Shown here: one piece after another, positions 32,486 through 39,925 of the stretch
Layout: every line of letters starts with the position of its first letter
Numbering within the stretch: position 1 is the first letter of the stretch
Assembly: GCA_016292015.1 (NCBI GenBank)
Contig: JAEEZY010000009.1
Location: 62,001-126,000, forward strand
Reading direction: 5' to 3'
DNA: 64,000 nt
From: Bacteroidales bacterium
GTDB lineage: Bacteria > Bacteroidota > Bacteroidia > Bacteroidales > P3
The notes under the pieces: generated by a model
What the model was told of the DNA's origin: nothing
Databases searched by the model: none
The model's input: only the letters and a program-made list of their open reading frames with translations
Made by a program: the position numbers and the translations under genes

Positions 32486-34282
32486 GTGTTTCTCTACCTG
32501 AAACACTATCCCAAATATGTTCTGTTGTGCTTTCTTTTTGATCTTCTCAGTGTCCTCTTCAATTTATCGTCCTTTGTATTTATAGTTCCTTTTGTGGAAC
32601 TGCTCTTTGGCGGAGCTTCGTCAGCCACGCCACATCCGTTTGCCTTCAACCAGCACGACCTTAGTGCATGGCTTTCATGGCAGTTGCATCAATGGAGCAA
32701 TAGTCACGGCCTTTTCTTCTGCCTTGTTGCCATCGCGTTGGCTTTCCTGCTGTGTTCCTTCTTCTCCAACCTATTCCGTTTTCTTTCCACTTGGTTCGTC
32801 AGCCCTGTTCGCAACGGAGTAGTCGAGCGTCTTCGCAACGACATTTTCCATAAAATCACAATACTTCCTGTTGCGTTCTTCAAGAGAAAGCGCACAGGTG
32901 ACATTCTTAGCCGTATGTCAAACGATATTGCAGATGTTGAGTGGAGTATCGTGAGTTCCATCCAGTCTTTTCTTAAATCACCCATAAACATCATCGTATT
33001 TGCGGCAACTTTGCTGTTCATCAGTCCTGCCCTATTCCTATATTTTCTGTTGGCAGCACCGCTCCTGTTCTTTCTGGTAGGCGTGGTGGGTAAGAGCCTT
33101 AAACGCAACTCGCTGAAGGGGCAGAACAAGCTCGGTTCTCTTTTCTCTTTTCTCGAGGAGAACATCTCTGGCGTGCGTGTTGTCAAGGCCTTCGGTGGAG
33201 AACAGCGACAGTCGCTTCGATTCTCCGAAGCTCTTCGCGACTACACCCGTCGCATGAATCGAGTGGTACGTCTAAAAGAGCTCAGCAGTCCCCTTTCTGA
33301 GATTATCGGTACGGTGGCTATGGCTGCCATACTCATAATCGGAGGCTCCTATGTTATAGGAGGGCGTATGCACGCCTCGGTATTCATACTTTTTGTCGTG
33401 GTGTTTGCCCGACTCATCCCACCCGTCCAAGCCCTCGTCAGAGCTTACAACAGTATGCTCAAGGGAAACGCCTCTGCGCGACGCATCATGGAGATTCTCT
33501 CTGCCGACGAGGTGGTTTTCGAGGCACCAGATGCCGTGCCCGTAGGCTCATTTAACTGCGAAATTGAATATCGAGATGTTTCGTTCTCATATAACGATAC
33601 TGGCTCTGCTGTTGTGCTTAATCATATAGACCTGGTTGTTCCCAAAGGCAAGGTTGTTGCGCTTGTGGGTCACTCCGGCTCGGGCAAGACCACTTTGGTG
33701 GATCTCATTCCCCGTTTCTATGACCCCACATCTGGATCAGTCCTAATTGACGGAGTTGACCTCCGTTGTCTCAACATTGACAGCCTCAGAAGCCTTGTTT
33801 CAATTGTTACACAAGATTGTGTCCTTTTCAATGACACTGTCGCCAATAATATTGCTTTTGGGAACGCTGCTGCCAGCGTTGATTCCATACGCCATGCCGC
33901 CCGCCTTGCCTGTGCCGACGAGTTCATAGAGAAACTCCCTGACGGATATGATACTATTGTGGGCGACCGAGGGCAGGCACTCTCTGGAGGGCAACGTCAA
34001 CGTATCAGCATTGCCAGAGCACTACTGAAGGATGCTCCTATACTCATCCTGGATGAAGCCACCGCCGCACTTGACAACGAGTCGGAGCGACAGGTTCAAA
34101 CCGCACTCCACGCACTCATGCAGAACCGTACAACCATTGTAATTGCTCACCGACTCTCCACCATACGTAATGCCGACATCATCCATGTCCTCGATCACGG
34201 TTGCATCGTTGAATCCGGTAATCACGATCAACTCATTGCCATTGGCGGTGCTTATTCAAGGCTCATCTCATCCCAGCTTTGA
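32486..34282 (+). CDS. ABC transporter, permease-ATPase fusion (MsbA/LmrA-type exporter)
   Basis: 598 residues from a GTG at 32486; the frame stays open upstream to the PorE stop with no better start, so the exact N-terminus is unsure. The N-terminal half has six membrane helices, with EENISGVRVVKAFGGEQRQ in the coupling region. The C-terminal ATPase has Walker A GHSGSGKTT, signature LSGGQRQRISIARALL, Walker B ILILDEATAAL and the switch His in IAHRLSTIRNAD. This group exports lipids, drugs or lipid-linked molecules. A bidirectional terminator follows. Its DNA is markedly C-rich on the coding strand compared with rpoN or nrdJ. Confidence 0.94.
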   Translation: MFLYLKHYPKYVLLCFLFDLLSVLFNLSSFVFIVPFVELLFGGASSATPHPFAFNQHDLSAWLSWQLHQWSNSHGLFFCLVAIALAFLLCSFFSNLFRFLSTWFVSPVRNGVVERLRNDIFHKITILPVAFFKRKRTGDILSRMSNDIADVEWSIVSSIQSFLKSPINIIVFAATLLFISPALFLYFLLAAPLLFFLVGVVGKSLKRNSLKGQNKLGSLFSFLEENISGVRVVKAFGGEQRQSLRFSEALRDYTRRMNRVVRLKELSSPLSEIIGTVAMAAILIIGGSYVIGGRMHASVFILFVVVFARLIPPVQALVRAYNSMLKGNASARRIMEILSADEVVFEAPDAVPVGSFNCEIEYRDVSFSYNDTGSAVVLNHIDLVVPKGKVVALVGHSGSGKTTLVDLIPRFYDPTSGSVLIDGVDLRCLNIDSLRSLVSIVTQDCVLFNDTVANNIAFGNAAASVDSIRHAARLACADEFIEKLPDGYDTIVGDRGQALSGGQRQRISIARALLKDAPILILDEATAALDNESERQVQTALHALMQNRTTIVIAHRLSTIRNADIIHVLDHGCIVESGNHDQLIAIGGAYSRLISSQL

Positions 34283-34286
34283 ATGA

Positions 34287-34321
34287 CAAAAAAAACAGCC
34301 ACCATTCTGGCGGCTGTTTTA
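34287..34321. terminator. Bidirectional terminator between ABC exporter and tRNA-Val
   Basis: ACAGCCACC (34295-34303), loop ATTCT, GGCGGCTGT (34309-34317), one mismatch. Eight A precede and four T follow, so it can work for both converging transcripts. Confidence 0.85.
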
Positions 34322-34323
34322 TG

Positions 34324-34398
34324 TGGAAGTTATCGGATTCGAACCAATGACCCCCTGCTTGTAAGGCAGGTGCTCTGAACCGGCTGAGCTAAACTTCC
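34324..34398 (-). tRNA. tRNA-Val (anticodon TAC)
   Basis: Read on the minus strand: acceptor GGAAGTT / AACTTCC, D-arm AGCTCAGCCGGTTCAGAGC, anticodon loop CTTACAA (TAC), T-arm TTGGTTCGAATCC, discriminator A. 75 bases, no encoded CCA. Decodes valine. Confidence 0.96.
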
Positions 34399-34431
34399 GT
34401 TTCCCGACCTTCTGTCGGTAGAAATCGTTTG

Positions 34432-34463
34432 CAAAGGTACAACTATTTTTTTATTCATCGAAA
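34432..34463 (-). promoter_or_regulatory. Promoter of tRNA-Val
   Basis: Minus strand: TTTCG (34459-34463), 19 bases, TACCTTTG (34432-34439), 33 bases before the tRNA. Confidence 0.7.
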
Positions 34464-34540
34464 CTTTTTTTCCTCTCACCCCAATATGGAGGAATAAAAC
34501 GCCCACTCTATGCTAATTGGTGCCCATTGATGGAGTTTTG

Positions 34541-34864
34541 TTAAGCCACTGTTTTAAGCCCCACGATGGAGGCGATCAGTGTTGTGATGAAAAAGATGCG
34601 CCAGAAGGTGGCGGGTTCATGGAAGAAGAATATGCCCACCAGTACCGAACCGACGGCTCCGATGCCTGTCCACACGGGGTATGCGGTGCCGATAGGTATG
34701 GTGCGGGTGGCTTTCATGAGAAGTATCATGCTGAGCACGTAGAAGAATACGAAACCACCGATGCACAACCACCATTCGGAGCCAACAAGCCCTTTTGATC
34801 GGCCGAGGCAGAATGCAAAGGCCACCTCGCACAAACCCGCAAGTATCAATACAATCCAATTCAT
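34541..34864 (-). CDS. SMR family exporter (SugE/Gdx-type)
   Basis: 107 residues, four membrane helices, the usual SMR size. Start set at the ATG at 34864 (MNWIVLILAGLCEVAFAF), which carries the conserved membrane Glu; an ORF extension upstream is dropped because it overlaps the promoter-like box. GTAYPVWTGIGAVGSVLVGI is the SMR signature; the form with W-L-L/E-V-A-F is more like the guanidinium exporter Gdx (SugE) than EmrE. The substrate is thus probably guanidinium or small cations (inference). I see no guanidine riboswitch fold in its short leader. Confidence 0.9.
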   Translation of the reverse strand: MNWIVLILAGLCEVAFAFCLGRSKGLVGSEWWLCIGGFVFFYVLSMILLMKATRTIPIGTAYPVWTGIGAVGSVLVGIFFFHEPATFWRIFFITTLIASIVGLKTVA

Positions 34865-34931
34865 AATCATTTGATTTAATTGAGACAACAAAAGTCCTGA
34901 ATCTCTGTAACCGCCCCTACGGCAAGTGGTG

Positions 34932-34939
34932 CAAATGTA
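34932..34939 (-). promoter_or_regulatory. -7 box (TACATTTG) of the SMR exporter gene
   Basis: TACATTTGC on the minus strand, 67 bases before the ATG. -33 element unclear. Confidence 0.45.
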
Positions 34940-35041
34940 CAACTTTTTCCAAATATAGCATTATCAAAATAATTTTGTTATTTTTGCAACGGATTCTACT
35001 GAGAACATGAGATGTGTGTGACTCTGTAAAAGTCTGAAAAT

Positions 35042-35123
35042 GCGGATATGGCGTAATTGGTAGCCGCGCTAGACTTAGGATCTAGTGGCGAAAGCCGTAA
35101 CGGTTCGAGTCCGTTTATCCGCA
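35042..35123 (+). tRNA. tRNA-Leu (anticodon TAG)
   Basis: 82 bases with a long variable arm (GTGGCGAAAGCCGT): acceptor GCGGATA / TATCCGC, anticodon loop CTTAGGA (TAG), T-arm ACGGTTCGAGTCCGT, discriminator A, no encoded CCA. A box TATTTTTG at 34979-34986 may be its -7 element. Confidence 0.95.
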
Positions 35124-35133
35124 CAAAACGATA

Positions 35134-35167
35134 AGACAACATCTTTCCGAGGATGTTGTCTTTTTTT
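35134..35167 (+). terminator. Terminator of tRNA-Leu
   Basis: AGACAACATC (35134-35143) / GATGTTGTCT (35152-35161) then TTTTTT. Confidence 0.92.
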
Positions 35168-35176
35168 CGTTTTTTT

Positions 35177-35977
35177 CTAAAAATGACGGTATCGCAGTCG
35201 GTAGCGGATTCTTTCCTTCAGCTCTCCGTCGATAAAGATGCGCTCCTCTACTACGCCGCCCCTACGGTTGTATTTGTATTGGTGTGTTTCGGTTTGCAGC
35301 CATTCTTTTTGTTCCGCCTCGCGTGAGCGAACACCTCCGTATGGCGGCCCATATCGCCGCCATCGGACAATCGTGTCCACCAAGCCCCTGCTGTCTCGCA
35401 CAAGGCGACTGGATGAAATCAGCAAGCTGTCGGGATCATAATCCATGTGTGTTTCCCCACCATTATATTTCTTGCGTATGCTGAAATAGGGTTTAGGAGT
35501 GTATTTGTTTGTATCGTCGATAACAAGCCATACTATGGTGTCTCCAACGGTGGAGCGAATGCTGGTGCTTCTTCGCACTCCTTTGCGGCATCTTAATAGT
35601 TTGACGAGCTCGGTGAAAGAGCTGTCGCTATACCATTTGACTTCTATAAGTTCGGTGTTGCCGTTTCGGATTTCAAATGTTGAGTCGGCGAGTGTCTCAA
35701 AGTCGCGATGGCTTACAATGCTTTCCACGTAGGGATTGGCTTTTGCCTTCGGCCACTTGTTGTTGGTGACATTCCCGTCGCGCGATATCTTGAATGTTTG
35801 TTTGCGTTTTTGATATTTTTTCGGTTGTTCATGGTATTCCTGAATCATTACGACCTTGCGGATGCCTTCGCCGAATCTCTCCTGAAAGGAGGGGAGAAGG
35901 TATCCGACTTCTTGCGCCACGACAACGGGTACGCTTGCTGCCGACAATATCATGAACATCAATACGAGTCTTTTCAT
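35177..35977 (-). CDS. Hypothetical secreted protein
   Basis: 266 residues from ATG 35977 (MKRLVLMFMILSAASVPVVV, a signal peptide ending VVAQ); a longer frame upstream has no signal sequence at its start and is not preferred. The mature part is basic and strand-rich, with repeated Tyr/Arg (KYNGGETHMDYDPDSLLISS, YNRRGGVVEERIFIDGELKE). I do not recognise the family. It converges on tRNA-Leu, whose terminator may serve both, and diverges from the gene at 36171. Confidence 0.75.
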   Translation of the reverse strand: MKRLVLMFMILSAASVPVVVAQEVGYLLPSFQERFGEGIRKVVMIQEYHEQPKKYQKRKQTFKISRDGNVTNNKWPKAKANPYVESIVSHRDFETLADSTFEIRNGNTELIEVKWYSDSSFTELVKLLRCRKGVRRSTSIRSTVGDTIVWLVIDDTNKYTPKPYFSIRKKYNGGETHMDYDPDSLLISSSRLVRDSRGLVDTIVRWRRYGPPYGGVRSREAEQKEWLQTETHQYKYNRRGGVVEERIFIDGELKERIRYRLRYRHF

Positions 35978-36099
35978 CAAAATGAATAACGCTACGGCGT
36001 CAAATAAATTGTGGTATAGGATGTTGCAGTTTTTTGCCCGAAATGCCCAACAGACTTTTGGGGCCTTGCTCATTCCAATCGCCTCCGCATAGTGTTTGT

Positions 36100-36127
36100 A
36101 AAGATGCCTCGCTATGGGGCATCTTTT
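36100..36127 (+). terminator. Terminator-like hairpin in a divergent spacer
   Basis: AAAGATGCC (36100-36108), 9-base loop, GGCATCTTTT (36118-36127). It sits 44 bases before the start of a rightward gene, in a region (35978-36170) with no upstream gene on that strand. It could be an attenuator for the gene at 36171 or the end of a small RNA. Confidence 0.5.
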
Positions 36128-36170
36128 CACTTATAATATTTTCACTCTCTTCGGCGTTATTGTAATGTAT

Positions 36171-37439
36171 ATGCGTAACCGATACATATTTTTTGTTTTG
36201 CTGCTAATGCTTGCCTTTAGGGCCGAGGCTTCCTATCTGTTGATTCCGATGGACGATGTGCAGCGCAACCACCTTAAGGCCTACGGAGTGGCGTACTGGT
36301 CGCTTGAGCGCGAGGTCGAGGTGACGTGGTTGCTCAACTACAGAGGTGGGGCGTTTATGATGAAGTATGCCGACGGGTTGGAGAAGGAATGCCGCTTGCG
36401 TGGAGTGTCGTATGAGGTGATAGCGGACGGACAGTCAGCTGACATACTCTCTTATATCGCCGATCCTGGCGTAAACATGGATGCGGTGCGGCTGCAGAAG
36501 GCGCCCAAGATTGCCGTCTATTCGCCTAAGAACAAATTGCCCTGGGACGATGCGGTGACGTTGGTGCTGACCTATTCGGAGATTCCGTACGATGTGATAT
36601 ACGACGAGGAGGTGATAGCAGGAGTGCTGCCAAAGTATGACTGGCTTCACCTACACCATGAGGACTTCACCGGCCAGTATGGTAAATTCTGGGGTAACTA
36701 CCGCTCACAGCAGTGGTATATAGAGGATGTGAAGATGCAGGAGTCGATGGCGCACAAGCTGGGTTTCGAAAAGGTGTCGCAGCTGAAGCTGGCAGTCAGC
36801 CACAAGATACGTGATTTCGTGGCAGGTGGAGGCTTCCTTTTCGCCATGTGTTCAGCGCCTGACAGTTACGATGTGGCCTTGTCGGCCGAGAATGTGGACA
36901 TCTGCGACGTGATGTTCGATGGCGACCCAATGCAACCCGACGCTCAGAATCACCTCGACTACTCGAAGACTTTTGCCTTTAAGGATTTCCGTATAAGCAC
37001 AAACCCCGCCGAATACGAAATATCGACCATCGACATCGACCAGCAGTCGCGTGGAAGGGTGGTGAACGAGAAGACCGACTTTTTTACGCTTTTCGAGTTT
37101 TCGGCCAAGTGGGATTGGGTGCCGACGATGCTGACGCAGAACCATACGAGAATAATACATGGATTCATGGGTCAGACGACAGCTTTCCGCAAGGAGACGG
37201 TGAAGACGTCGGCGGTGGTACTGGCAGAAAACAAAGAGTTGGGTGAGGTGCGCTATCTGCATGGAGACTTCGGCAAGGGAACTTGGACGTTCCTCGGAGG
37301 CCACGACCCCGAAGACTACCGCCACTATGTGGGCGACCCGCCGACCGATTTGTCGCTCTATCCCAACTCGCCTGGATACAGGTTGATACTGAACAATATT
37401 CTTTTCCCTGCCGCAAAGAAGGAAAAGCACAAGACCTGA
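36171..37439 (+). CDS. Secreted protein of the family labelled asparagine synthetase B
   Basis: 423 residues from ATG 36171 (an ATG at 36165 adds two); signal peptide MRNRYIFFVLLLMLAFRAEA. The mature part starts SYLLIPMDDVQRNHLKAYGV and contains DWLHLHHEDFTGQYGKFWGN, GGGFLFAMCSAPDSYDVAL, and GKGTWTFLGGHDPEDYRHYV. This is a well-conserved Bacteroidota family that databases call asparagine synthetase B, but none of the synthetase motifs (N-terminal nucleophile Cys, PP-loop SGGxDS) is present. The Gly-rich and His-rich segments look more like a ThuA/amidotransferase-type fold. Real function unknown. Followed by a secreted propeller gene. Confidence 0.82.
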   Translation: MRNRYIFFVLLLMLAFRAEASYLLIPMDDVQRNHLKAYGVAYWSLEREVEVTWLLNYRGGAFMMKYADGLEKECRLRGVSYEVIADGQSADILSYIADPGVNMDAVRLQKAPKIAVYSPKNKLPWDDAVTLVLTYSEIPYDVIYDEEVIAGVLPKYDWLHLHHEDFTGQYGKFWGNYRSQQWYIEDVKMQESMAHKLGFEKVSQLKLAVSHKIRDFVAGGGFLFAMCSAPDSYDVALSAENVDICDVMFDGDPMQPDAQNHLDYSKTFAFKDFRISTNPAEYEISTIDIDQQSRGRVVNEKTDFFTLFEFSAKWDWVPTMLTQNHTRIIHGFMGQTTAFRKETVKTSAVVLAENKELGEVRYLHGDFGKGTWTFLGGHDPEDYRHYVGDPPTDLSLYPNSPGYRLILNNILFPAAKKEKHKT

Positions 37440-37482
37440 GAGAGGTCGAGAAATGTGAGATTGGTAAAATGAAAATTGAAAA

Positions 37483-38922
37483 TTGAAACGGGTATTGTTC
37501 ATAATTGCCTTAATGCTTTGTGAGGGCGTTGTCTGTGCGCAGAGTTGGTCGGTTTACACCGTCCGCTCGTCCGAGATTGTGGGCGACGACATCATGGCTG
37601 TGGCTGCCGATGCTAAGGGAGCGGTGTGGGTAGGCTCGACGTTAGGTCTTTGCCGCCTTTCGGGACGAACGTGGACAGATTATTCGATGTTTAACCAGAA
37701 GCTAAAGGATCAGTTTATCAACTGTATTGCCATCGATGGACGAGGGGTTCTATGGATAGGGACGGATGACTACGGTGTGTTTGAATTCAACGGCACTCAC
37801 TGGACAGAGCATCCTAAGGAGATGCAGAAATACAATATGGCACTTATCCGCGACATCGCTGTTGACCGCAGTGGAGTGGTATGGATAGGTGTCACACTCA
37901 GCGGCTTGGTGCGTATCGAAGGGAAGGATTGGAAGAAATACACCGCCGGCCAAGGCGGCCTCAAGAGCGACTTCATAATGGACATAGCCATCGACAAGGA
38001 CAACGCCAAGTGGGTGGCCACTAACGAAGGAGTGTCGAAGTTTGACGGCACATCGTGGACGTCGTACACTACAGCCAACTCGAAGTTGCCGATAGGCAAC
38101 GTGCCTGCCATCGCCATCGACCGCAAGGACGTGAAGTGGATTGGCACCATTGCGGGCCTCTGCCGTTTCGACGGCACGGAATGGCGGATTTTCGACACTA
38201 AAAACTCACCACTTCCGGACAACCAGATTAATGCGATATGCATAGACGCCAGAGGAGCCATCTGGATGGCAACGCAAAAGGGTGTGGCGGTATTCAACGG
38301 CAAGGACAAATGGCAGGTTTACAATGCTAAGAATTCCAAGGTGCCCAACGCTGCGGTACGCTGCATGATGATCGACCAGAAAGGCACCAAGTGGTTCGGT
38401 ACGCAGGGTGGGGGATTGGTGCGTTTTGAGGGTTACGGAGTGAAGGGACGCGTGGTTGACGACAAAGGCAACCCGAAACCGAATATGACCGTCCGCTGCG
38501 GTACACGCACAACCACTACCGATGCCGACGGCCTCTACTATTTCGAGCTTCCCGCCGATGCCGCAGGTGAGATAACTCTCGCCACCGACGCCACCGTCGA
38601 ACCTCCAAACCACTCCTTCAACAACCTCAACGGATTCCTTTTTGTGAAAGACTTCACCGTTTCTACGGCACTTGTGGCCAAAGGCAACTCGAACGAGAAG
38701 GTGGTGGTGACGCCTTATCTTGCTGAGGGGTATATCACTATATCGTTGGAGAGTGCGACTGCCGAAGTTGAGTTTGTCAACGCAAAAGGTGAGTCGGTGA
38801 GGACGATAGCGAACTACAAGAATGGCTCGAAGATTACGATAGCGAAGATGCCGAAGGCCTCATATACCCTATACATCAGAACAGCAAAGGGCGAAAAGTC
38901 GCTACAGTTCAACCTGAAATAA
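37483..38922 (+). CDS. Secreted beta-propeller protein (two-component-regulator propeller repeats) with type A T9SS domain
   Basis: 479 residues from a TTG start at 37483 (MKRVLFIIALMLCEGVVCAQ signal peptide); the nearby ATG at 37470 is out of frame and stops at once. Residues about 25-325 hold seven or so repeats of the form D-x-x-G-x-x-W-I/V-G-T-x-x-G-L (AVWVGSTLGLCRL, VLWIGTDDYGVFEF, AKWVATNEGVSKF, VKWIGTIAGLCRF, AIWMATQKGVAVF, TKWFGTQGGGLVRF), i.e. Reg_prop blades. A short carboxypeptidase-regulatory-like domain follows (RVVDDKGNPKPNMTV), then a C-terminal strand domain ending RTAKGEKSLQFNLK, like a type A sorting signal. Such soluble propellers bind ligands at the cell surface. No catalytic residues are seen. 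Confidence 0.85.
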   Translation: MKRVLFIIALMLCEGVVCAQSWSVYTVRSSEIVGDDIMAVAADAKGAVWVGSTLGLCRLSGRTWTDYSMFNQKLKDQFINCIAIDGRGVLWIGTDDYGVFEFNGTHWTEHPKEMQKYNMALIRDIAVDRSGVVWIGVTLSGLVRIEGKDWKKYTAGQGGLKSDFIMDIAIDKDNAKWVATNEGVSKFDGTSWTSYTTANSKLPIGNVPAIAIDRKDVKWIGTIAGLCRFDGTEWRIFDTKNSPLPDNQINAICIDARGAIWMATQKGVAVFNGKDKWQVYNAKNSKVPNAAVRCMMIDQKGTKWFGTQGGGLVRFEGYGVKGRVVDDKGNPKPNMTVRCGTRTTTTDADGLYYFELPADAAGEITLATDATVEPPNHSFNNLNGFLFVKDFTVSTALVAKGNSNEKVVVTPYLAEGYITISLESATAEVEFVNAKGESVRTIANYKNGSKITIAKMPKASYTLYIRTAKGEKSLQFNLK

Positions 38923-38943
38923 TGTTGTAAGGATTACAAAAGA

Positions 38944-38975
38944 AAAGCGGCCTCGAATGAGGCCGCTTTCTCTTT
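38944..38975. terminator. Bidirectional terminator after the propeller gene
   Basis: AAAGCGGCCTC (38944-38954), loop GAAT, GAGGCCGCTTT (38959-38969), perfect 11 bp; T-rich after and A-rich before, so it also ends the leftward lipoprotein gene. Confidence 0.9.
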
Positions 38976-38995
38976 GTTTGTAATGTCTTGTACAA

Positions 38996-39244
38996 TTATT
39001 TGCACTCAACACCCCACTTGCCAGTTCCAAGGGTTTCGTCGGTTTCAACACTGTTGACATCGCTGCATTTCTTCACCTCTTCTTTAATGTAGGTGGGGAA
39101 TGATGCCTGGATGTCTTTCAGAGCGAGATCCTCGTAAACGGTACCTTCATCACCTGCATAGAGAGTGCAGTCACAGGTCTTGTTGCAAGATGTGAAAGCA
39201 GCGATCGTAGCGATAGCGGCCAGGGCTAAGAAAACTTTCTTCAT
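38996..39244 (-). CDS. Small cysteine lipoprotein, paralog 1
   Basis: 82 residues. Signal peptide with lipobox (MKKVFLALAAIATIAAFTSC, cleavage before Cys20), then NKTCDCTLYAGDEG, a central helix and KKCSDVNSVETDETLG ending GVECK. Cysteines after the lipid Cys: C-x-C, then one in KKCSD and one at the end. It closely resembles the neighbour at 39325 in the order C-N-K-x-C-x-C-x-x-Y-A ... K-K-C-S-D-x-N-x-V ... G-x-E-C. No known domain. Anchored to a membrane as a lipoprotein; function unknown. Confidence 0.85.
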   Translation of the reverse strand: MKKVFLALAAIATIAAFTSCNKTCDCTLYAGDEGTVYEDLALKDIQASFPTYIKEEVKKCSDVNSVETDETLGTGKWGVECK

Positions 39245-39267
39245 AGTGTTATTGATTTTTGATTAAT

Positions 39268-39290
39268 GCCTACTCTAAATGGTTTTCGGC
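39268..39290 (-). promoter_or_regulatory. Conserved 23-base leader motif, copy 1
   Basis: Matches 39566-39588 at 22 of 23 positions; on the minus strand it begins GCCGAAAACC and ends TTTAGAGTAGGC. It lies 23 bases before the start codon of lipoprotein paralog 1. Confidence 0.75.
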
Positions 39291-39324
39291 GACCCCAATG
39301 AATTGTCTAAATAAAGAGATTTGA

Positions 39325-39540
39325 TTAATTACACTCAAGGCCGTTTTTCTTCTCGGCGACGGTGACAACAGTGTTCATGTCAGAGCATTTTTTGTAGGAG
39401 TCTTTGTCAAGTTCGACATCTTCGTGAGTGGTGACAACAACGCCAGCAGCGTAAGTTTTGCAGGTGCATTTTTTGTTGCAGGAAGTGGTGAACAATCCAA
39501 CCATTGCGATAGCGGCCAAAGCCAATACGATTTTCTTCAT
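39325..39540 (-). CDS. Small cysteine lipoprotein, paralog 2
   Basis: 71 residues: MKKIVLALAAIAMVGLFTTS then lipobox Cys21, followed by NKKCTCKTYAAGVVVTTHED and KKCSDMNTVVTVAEKKNGLE ending CN. It shares the whole cysteine layout with the downstream gene (38996-39244), 80 bases away, so the two are a tandem duplication. A -7 box is present upstream (39606-39613). Family is known to me only as small lipoproteins of Bacteroidales; role unknown. Confidence 0.85.
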   Translation of the reverse strand: MKKIVLALAAIAMVGLFTTSCNKKCTCKTYAAGVVVTTHEDVELDKDSYKKCSDMNTVVTVAEKKNGLECN

Positions 39541-39565
39541 AATGTGTTTAGTTTGTTATAATTAA

Positions 39566-39588
39566 GCCTACTCTAAAAGGTTTTCGGC
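39566..39588 (-). promoter_or_regulatory. Conserved 23-base leader motif, copy 2
   Basis: Second copy of the leader element, 25 bases before the start of paralog 2 (22/23 identical to copy 1). Between this and the next gene the spacing and the TTAAT that follows are also alike. Confidence 0.75.
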
Positions 39589-39605
39589 ATTCCCCTATTA
39601 TTGTG

Positions 39606-39613
39606 CAAATATA
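39606..39613 (-). promoter_or_regulatory. -7 box (TATATTTG) of lipoprotein paralog 2
   Basis: TATATTTGC on the minus strand; a TTG about 18 bases upstream is a possible -33 element. The leader motif would be just inside the transcript. Confidence 0.6.
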
Positions 39614-39800
39614 GTATTTTTGCTTGAATTACAACTATTATGTGACAATTGTTTTCAAAAAATTGCATCATGAGAAAAAAGAAGTGTGTATTTGGTGCGG
39701 AAGTTGGTGTGTTAATTTTGTGTTTTTTAGTTATTTATGTATTTGTCGTGTGCTTAGGCGGTTGGTTTGCAGGAGTCTGCGTATGGCATGTGAGAATGTT

Positions 39801-39917
39801 GTAGGAGTGATGTTGGTGTTTTGTAGGACCTAGGTAGGAGGTTTGTAGGAGCTATGTAGGAGGTTTGTAGGAGGTAAGTGGGAGTGAGGTGGGAGGAAGG
39901 TTGGAGTGAGGTGGTGG
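39801..39917. repeat. GTAGGAG array
   Basis: GTAGGAG or close variants (GTAGGAC, GTGGGAG, TTGGAG) recur about eight to ten times at 8-12 base spacing, e.g. GGTTTGTAGGAGCTATGTAG at 39840-39859. The whole gap 39541-39925 contains no gene that I recognise besides the promoter of the lipoprotein. Spacing is irregular and units diverge, so it is not a CRISPR array. Confidence 0.6.
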
Positions 39918-39925
39918 TTGGGGAT

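Noticed and set aside
34865..34942. Possible guanidine riboswitch before the SMR exporter
   Set aside because: The leader is only about 70 bases, lacks paired hairpins with ACGR loops (type II) and the long conserved core of type I; only a promoter box is visible.
39801..39917. CRISPR-like array of GTAGGAG units
   Set aside because: Units are too short, spacing is 8-12 bases and irregular, and there are no cas genes.
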